DNA from: Filosporella fistucella
Taxonomy: Eukaryota > Ascomycota > Leotiomycetes > Helotiales
Direction: 5' to 3'
Length of the DNA: 64,000 nucleotides
Assembly (NCBI GenBank): GCA_030077755.1
Contig: JAQJZZ010000008.1
Span: forward strand, 4,278,001 to 4,342,000
The stretch's first letter is position 1, and each line of letters starts with the position of its first letter. Below are positions 58,589-64,000 of the stretch, in pieces. A program made the translations under genes and the position numbers. The notes under the pieces are model-generated. The model made no database searches. It was not told where the DNA came from and worked only from the letters and a program-made list of their open reading frames with translations.

Positions 58589-61237
58589 TCATCTAAAAAC
58601 GCCCAATGTCCCTTCTAATTTAGTTAACATCTCTTCTCGTTCTCCAACCGGAGTGCTGAGACTCGTGACTGCGCCACCGGCCCCAATGTGCCAAGTCTCA
58701 GTCTCAACTTTCTCGCCATCGGAGTTGACAATTGTAGAATCTTCATCGTCCCACTTGAACATGCATCGAATAGTCACACTCCAATCTCCTCTCCCGCGGA
58801 CATCCATATATCCCACTACGCCACTATATAGTCCCCTCTCCTTGCCACCTTCAATCGCCTGTAAAATCTCACAACTGCGTTTCTTTGGCGCGCCGGTCAT
58901 ACTGCCAGGTGGTAGAGAACTAGCCAGGACGTCGATACCTGAATACTTCTCTCGCTCTAGCTTCTTCTTTTCAGTCGCAGAGAGATGTACCTCCATTCCT
59001 TCCTCGATAGCAGCTGGTATCTTGCCCTGCACGATTGAAATCATCTGGAACACACTTTTATACTCCTCCACAACCATTAGGCGTGGCACGGAAACGTTTC
59101 CGCTTCCACAGATGCCGTGAAGGTCATGTCTTACGAGATCAACAATCATAAGATTTTCAGCTTTCTCCTTTGGAATATCGAGAAGTAGTATAGCCTGGGC
59201 AAGGGTAGAAACGGCTGCTGACTTGCGGATAGTCCCTTTCATTGGTCTCAACTCACAATTACCAGAAGAGTCCCATTTCAGGAAACGCTCTGGAGAAGAG
59301 GAGACTAGTGTTGTAGATCCGAGACGGATGTAAGAAGCGAATGGTGCAGGTTGACGATTGCGAAGCGTGCGATAAAGATCCCACGAAGGGAGCTTCTGGA
59401 GAGTGACTGAAGTGCGATCCGTCAGACACAGTTCGTAGCTATCTCCAGCACGGATCTCAGATTGGCAAACACGGACTTTGTTTTCGTACTCTGAGTTAAG
59501 AGGTGTGGTAACTTGGGTGACCAGGCTGGAGATTGTGGGACTCTTCTGTGGAGTGATTACTGGCTTCCGCTTTCCCACCTTGACGTCTACATTAGCGTGT
59601 ACGTAATGGCCATTGGGTTGTATCTCAGAAAGAGGATAATTTTCTACAGTTTGAACAACCCTAGATGTTTTATCAAAAACATCTTGCCGACAAGATGATG
59701 TATCAGGATAAATGGCATAACCCTCCTGCGAAGTACCTCTTGTACCAAGAGTTTCCTTCAATGTTTCGACCATCGCCAACATCCACTGCGTAGAATCTGT
59801 CGAGCCTTGAGGAGACAACTCTTGCAGATACATGATGTTCTTTTGGTGGTCGATGACAACACTTCGCTCAACCCAGGCAAAACAAAGATCAGGGCGAGCG
59901 TGGTTCTGCGTGTGCCTCCCTTGAGAACGGACATCAATTGTCTCCAGACCAAGCTCGTATGTAGTGTAGCCCATAAATCCTCCCCAGAAAGGGGACTCCA
60001 GAGGCCCCTCGAGAACTCTCCTACGATCGAGATATTGAGCAAGAAATGGCCAAATGCCTCCAAATGATCTTTGATCCAGAGTACATGTTTTAGCCATGCT
60101 ATCTTCACCACGGGGATATAACCCAGTGATATCACTGCTACCAGATATATATTCAAAGCGCGCACAGTTGTCAATATCGAGTCCGATGATGCTATATCTT
60201 CCTCTAACATCTGCCATTCCAACATACGTCTCATGGGAATTTGAGGACTCTAGAAGGATAACACCTTTGCTGATGTCTTGGAGTGCCTCGAGGATTTCTG
60301 ACCCGGTGATATAATTGGGTATCTCTATAGACGCGTAGGCGCAGATATTCGGTTGGTTGGGGGCCTGATCTCCCCTCTGGATATTATCCGAATATTCTGA
60401 TTGCCGAAGACTGGTCTCGTATTGGCTCAACAAGCTCTCTCGGGTGGCATATTGTCCTTGAATTGATCCTCCAAAGTCAATTGGATTCAGCCTGCACACT
60501 CGGTTCCATTTCATGGCATGTATAAACCAATTCTCAATAACCTTTATACTCTCCGCATTGGTGCAAATCGATTCCGGATGGTATTGTAGAGCCCAGAATG
60601 GTTTCAAAGAATGTTGTACTGCAACCAAAACCCGTTCGTCTCGAATTCCTGAGTCACTCTCATCTCGAATCTCACTCTCAGCCCAAGCAAGTGGCAGTAG
60701 GTCCGGGCAAGTTTTCGTTGGTTTCCATCTCCTAGTAATCCATTCTTCCCGGGGTATCAAATCTTGTCCCCAATCGACACAAAGACTCTGGTAAAGAGTT
60801 GCGTTGACCTCGCCCACCCCGCCGAATATTGTCAAATGTCCGCTCGCTGAATCATTTCCAATGTGGGTAATATGCCTGACCATTCCATGCTGTGGGCCGT
60901 TCAACCTCCTCACCTCTGCTCCAAATTCCAAGCATAAACTCTGGAAACCCAAGCAAATTCCCAGCACTGGGAGCATTGACTCGTCACCCAATCTCCATAT
61001 CGTTCGCATTATTCCCACATCTTGCTCATTTGCCGGATCTCCCGGTCCAGGCCCGCAGATTACTGCAGCATAATGTTTCAATTCCTCTAGCAGAGCATCT
61101 TCATTAGCTAACGCGGGGTCATCGATTTTCACCGTCCGGACAGATGCGTCAAGGGTTGTTTCGAGGAGGGAAATGATATTGTTAGAGAAACTGTCATATG
61201 CGTCGATAAATAATATGAGTGGCTTCGGAACTAGCAT
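58589..61237 (-). CDS. pabaA: Fused para-aminobenzoate synthase (GATase + chorismate-binding), 882 aa
   Basis: This is a single exon. I start at ATG 61237 (MLVPKPLILFIDAYDSF); the codon two upstream is GTG. The N-terminal class I glutamine amidotransferase has GPGPGDP, the nucleophile in VLGICLGFQSL (Cys 95) and the His-Glu pair in LQYHPESI. The C-terminal chorismate-binding component has LCLTDRTSVTL, RPMKGTIRKS, ENLMIVDLVRHDL and PGSMTGAPKKRSCEIL. It converts chorismate and glutamine to 4-amino-4-deoxychorismate for folate synthesis. The fused form is usual for fungi (ABZ1/pabaA). All key motifs are present. Confidence 0.96.
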   Translation of the reverse strand: MLVPKPLILFIDAYDSFSNNIISLLETTLDASVRTVKIDDPALANEDALLEELKHYAAVICGPGPGDPANEQDVGIMRTIWRLGDESMLPVLGICLGFQSLCLEFGAEVRRLNGPQHGMVRHITHIGNDSASGHLTIFGGVGEVNATLYQSLCVDWGQDLIPREEWITRRWKPTKTCPDLLPLAWAESEIRDESDSGIRDERVLVAVQHSLKPFWALQYHPESICTNAESIKVIENWFIHAMKWNRVCRLNPIDFGGSIQGQYATRESLLSQYETSLRQSEYSDNIQRGDQAPNQPNICAYASIEIPNYITGSEILEALQDISKGVILLESSNSHETYVGMADVRGRYSIIGLDIDNCARFEYISGSSDITGLYPRGEDSMAKTCTLDQRSFGGIWPFLAQYLDRRRVLEGPLESPFWGGFMGYTTYELGLETIDVRSQGRHTQNHARPDLCFAWVERSVVIDHQKNIMYLQELSPQGSTDSTQWMLAMVETLKETLGTRGTSQEGYAIYPDTSSCRQDVFDKTSRVVQTVENYPLSEIQPNGHYVHANVDVKVGKRKPVITPQKSPTISSLVTQVTTPLNSEYENKVRVCQSEIRAGDSYELCLTDRTSVTLQKLPSWDLYRTLRNRQPAPFASYIRLGSTTLVSSSPERFLKWDSSGNCELRPMKGTIRKSAAVSTLAQAILLLDIPKEKAENLMIVDLVRHDLHGICGSGNVSVPRLMVVEEYKSVFQMISIVQGKIPAAIEEGMEVHLSATEKKKLEREKYSGIDVLASSLPPGSMTGAPKKRSCEILQAIEGGKERGLYSGVVGYMDVRGRGDWSVTIRCMFKWDDEDSTIVNSDGEKVETETWHIGAGGAVTSLSTPVGEREEMLTKLEGTLGVFR

Positions 61238-61859
61238 TGTCACACACGGAGTTGTGTCCTGTGTCTTTCATACAGTGATGGCAGACGTTTGGTGAAGTTC
61301 ACAAATTCTGATTAGGATTTTGGCAGAACTTGGCGGTGACGCCAGGCACAATCACCGGAATTAGCTTAGTGAGGGACAATGTGCATAAGCGATAGTATTG
61401 TTCACGTGATTGATCCCCCTATTCAGTTGCTTCTCCTCAGGCCCATTTTACATTGAATCACTCCGACAACTGATTGTCTCAAATGTGAGGCCATCAATCA
61501 CCATAGATCACAATTGCAGGGTTCACTTTGAAAATTGCCCGGGAACCTCTCAAGGCTATTTTTGTGGCGCGGCATTTCTGATTCATCGTTGGTGAATGTC
61601 AACCTTGGCTATGCCTCAAATGCCTCATCGTTTGGTCAATGATGAATAATATGAATTCATCACAATCATGGATGCCTCTCAGCAACTACTGTGAACGTTG
61701 AAGTATTTAAACTTTCGCCTCGTCTTCTTCCATCTTACTTCATCCACTCAGTACCACCAAATTGGCCTTCAAATTACGTAGTCGAATAAATAATATTCAT
61801 CGGAACTACAACATTATTACCATCTCACTAAATTTATCGCTAGCCTTTCAACGAACAAG
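61238..61859. other. Intergenic, 622 bp, divergent
   Basis: It holds promoters for the PABA synthase gene and the small secreted protein. A TATTTAAA box-like string lies near 61714, about 145 bp upstream of the ATG at 61860. No gene is supported. Confidence 0.5.
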
Positions 61860-62222
61860 ATGAGGTTCTCTACAATACTCTTCCTTTTCGCTAGCATTCT
61901 CGCGACTGTATCATCGCTACCTTTTACTATTTCGGACACACAAGATAACTCTGCTGTCGTCGTCAACAACACCATGAATGCCATCGCAGAGCTAGACCAA
62001 GGTCCACCAGATGACAAAGGTGGCGGAGGCGGTGGCCATGGAGGAGGTGGTCATAGTGGTGGAGCGCCGGGCAAAGGAGGGAGCTCGATTCCCCCGGCTG
62101 TTCCTGCTGCGGGTGGCGGCAAGGGTAGAAAGAGCTCGGCGTTAAGTTTGACACAGCTGAGTCAACAAACAAGGTCCAGAGATGTCTTTATATTGGGACT
62201 AACTGCTTTGCTCCTGGGCTGA
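61860..62222 (+). CDS. Small secreted Gly/His-rich protein with GPI-like tail, 120 aa
   Basis: An intronless ORF from ATG 61860. Residues 1-19 (MRFSTILFLFASILATVSS) form a clear signal peptide. An Asn-rich patch with one NNT glycosylation sequon follows, then GPPDDK and a Gly/His-rich run (about 54-75), a basic GKGRKSS patch, and a short hydrophobic C-terminus (FILGLTALLLG) after small residues, as in a GPI-attachment signal. There are no cysteines, so it is not a typical Cys-rich effector. It is probably a wall- or surface-associated protein. No family recognised. Confidence 0.75.
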   Translation: MRFSTILFLFASILATVSSLPFTISDTQDNSAVVVNNTMNAIAELDQGPPDDKGGGGGGHGGGGHSGGAPGKGGSSIPPAVPAAGGGKGRKSSALSLTQLSQQTRSRDVFILGLTALLLG

Positions 62223-63369
62223 AATCCCGTAACAGTGTACATGCTGGGGATGTCGTCAGTTGCCTCAAACAAAATGAGTCCATATTGTAAGATAAGTAGA
62301 GGAGTATGAAGATGTATTTCAAAACACCTCAAAGATTTCGTGTCTCCCAGAACCAGCAGATTTGACAAACGTGAATGGATACCTAATCAATGCTTTGAAG
62401 TATTCAGAGTGACGGCGGCAACTGCGCCAGTGGTTCAGAGGAGAATCAGTGAAACCCTCATCGTGGATTGAGTTTGTTTTAGATTATGGGTGTAGATCTT
62501 GTTGTCCTTATTGACTAGTGGACAAGGCTTTGTTGAGATGGAATGTACTTTTGCTTTGTTATGTTTGAATTGATGAAGACTGTAACGGATTGAATCTGCG
62601 AACCGAAGAATAAATGCTGTCGGATCCTGCTTCTTCAGAGAACGGATATTTTTCATTCATCGCTTTAAGCTCAATTTTTCCGTCGGCTAGAGATATAGTA
62701 ATTTTACTTATGAAATCAAAGTTATTAAATGATCGCTAGACAGATGTGGGAATCTGAGAGTAGGAATGCAATTCAGTTTCTTTAGTGATTAGGCAAGGGA
62801 ACAAATCTTGAATGTGTAGTATCACCGCTCTCGACCTGATGCCCGCAAGCTAAGATTCTTCGCTTTTATGAAATGACAAGCTCAATCGCAACAACTATTC
62901 TAAGCAAGTGCTGGTTGGCGTAAGAGTGTGACTGTCTGTAGCCTAGCGGACAGTAAGACTCTTGACATCAATTACGATAAAACCACCCATCGAAGAATGC
63001 TTCGTTCGGTGGCACGTGAAAATAGTAAGACGTGGACAAACCCACGAGACTTGGAGCAGCTACAGATACGGCTGTGGCGTAAGACTTTTGTCATCGCAAC
63101 TTGTTCGATTTTTTTTGGCTTGAATTTTCATCTTCCCGATGATTTCGTTTTTGCGTGTTTTTTTTTGGTCCCAAACTCCATAATTTTGCAGCCTTGATAT
63201 TGACCAAACCATCATGTTTCGATCTTGGACAACTACTTCCAGTCCAGAAAGAGTATTAATGATCCCCGGCAATCTGTCGCTCTTTATTGTTTGTCAACAG
63301 ACTTGACTTTTGGGAGAAGAGCGCGTGGAATTTTACCCAAAAAACACAAGCCTCGCCAACATACTCGAT
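62223..63369. other. Intergenic, 1.15 kb
   Basis: An 89-codon frame at 62928-63197 has no recognisable features and lies in T-rich DNA. Otherwise nothing is supported. Confidence 0.5.
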
Positions 63370-63675
63370 ATGAACGCGGTACCTTTCCTTCTCATTTTCA
63401 TCATAAGCTTTGCTATACAAGTTGCCTCGCCCCCAGTCCGAAGTTCCAGCGAAGACGTCTATAGCTGCGAAGAAACGAGAGCGGCGAATACCACTCGAGC
63501 CTGTATTCAGAGCGCAAGAGAGCAGCTTGTCGTAGGAAGCAACACCACGTTGAAGTCTGTCGCTTTCAGATCAGTCGGCTCGAGACAGTTGGGTAACGGT
63601 ACTGAATACGATCGAAAGATTTGGTGTCCAGGGTCGATCGCGTTGGTTGTTGCTGGAGTATTTGCGTTTGCCTAA
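63370..63675 (+). CDS. Small secreted protein with GPI-like tail, 101 aa
   Basis: ATG 63370 begins a hydrophobic leader (MNAVPFLLIFIISFAIQVAS); the frame is open 20 codons upstream but has no earlier ATG. The mature part has three Cys (33, 45, 86), three NxT sequons (40, 58, 76) and a hydrophobic C-terminus (IALVVAGVFAFA) that fits a GPI signal. It resembles in layout, not in sequence, the secreted protein 1.1 kb upstream. No family recognised; a surface protein or effector is possible. Confidence 0.6.
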   Translation: MNAVPFLLIFIISFAIQVASPPVRSSSEDVYSCEETRAANTTRACIQSAREQLVVGSNTTLKSVAFRSVGSRQLGNGTEYDRKIWCPGSIALVVAGVFAFA

Positions 63676-64000
63676 ATGGAGTGATATCAACACTTGGCGG
63701 ATAGGATTGGTTTGGCTGGAGCGAATCAGACAGGTCTGCACGAAACTTTCAGTGCGAGCCAGTTGGAAGAAGCATGGAAATTAGAGGTACTTGCTGATTG
63801 GGATACAGTCTTAAAGAGAATTAAAGATAATAGGGGCATCCTCAAATTTGGTAGATAGAGAGTAAAATTAAACTCCTCAAGGGACCATACTGTGGTACGT
63901 TGAGCAATGAGACATCTAAACAATAACAAATTAGACTTTCAGTTGAGTGATGGTACTTCCTCCGTTTCAAGAAGAATAACATTTGAGATTTGATCTTAAC
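63676..64000. other. Window end, 325 bp
   Basis: A minus-strand frame at 63726-63929 has no supporting features. Nothing else is supported here. Confidence 0.5.

Noticed and set aside
58653..59120. 155-codon plus-strand ORF inside PABA synthase
   Set aside because: Antisense shadow of the conserved chorismate-binding domain.
62928..63197. 89-codon ORF between the two small secreted genes
   Set aside because: No signal peptide, domain or splice support; not convincing without transcript data.

Overview
The window looks like a euchromatic stretch of a filamentous ascomycete. Evidence: many short GT-AG introns (about 43-60 nt) with CTAAC/CTAAT-like branch points, Zn2Cys6 regulators, a fused PABA synthase, a Dal5-type permease and a GH35 beta-galactosidase. 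Overall feel and base composition (moderately AT-rich) would suit a leotiomycete of the Helotiales, but genus is not determinable from sequence alone and this is inference. There are 18 gene models, most rebuilt by hand from splice signals; wherever I give an exon list, the exon lengths sum to a multiple of three. I saw no transposon, rRNA, tRNA or CRISPR array.

Layout. 1-4.5 kb: 3' part of a fungal transcription-factor-like gene, then an intronless 898-residue charged protein ending in a J-like HPD helix. 5-13.2 kb: a possible small metabolic cluster: Dal5-type MFS permease, cytosine/guanine-deaminase-type amidohydrolase, divergent Zn2Cys6 regulator, and a 2-oxoglutarate/Fe(II) dioxygenase. 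13.9-18.8 kb: a 14-exon gene for a 1352-residue protein joining a ZZ zinc finger, a P-loop GTPase-like domain, a RING-like finger and a patatin domain; this is the best candidate for an unusual, possibly immune-like, system. 19.9-20.9 kb: a doubtful Cys-rich two-exon gene. 21.7-24.3 kb: alpha-actinin. 24.3-37.2 kb: almost 13 kb without a convincing gene, leading to a homeobox regulator (37.2-39.3 kb).

41.6-64 kb is dense and mostly housekeeping: mitochondrial 3-hydroxyacyl-CoA dehydrogenase head-to-head with replication-fork factor TOF1; secreted GH35 beta-galactosidase; CLPTM1-like membrane protein head-to-head with a LOG-family protein; proteasome alpha1 head-to-head with VPS55; PABA synthase; then two small secreted proteins with GPI-like tails.

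Splicing is a theme. The GH35 gene needs either a 2-nt exon or a stwintron-like pair of introns to stay in frame. The permease gene has 13-nt and 22-nt exons. The patatin gene has a GC-AG intron inside its Walker A motif. The dehydrogenase ends in a 16-nt exon. Seven introns seem to use AAG 3' splice sites.
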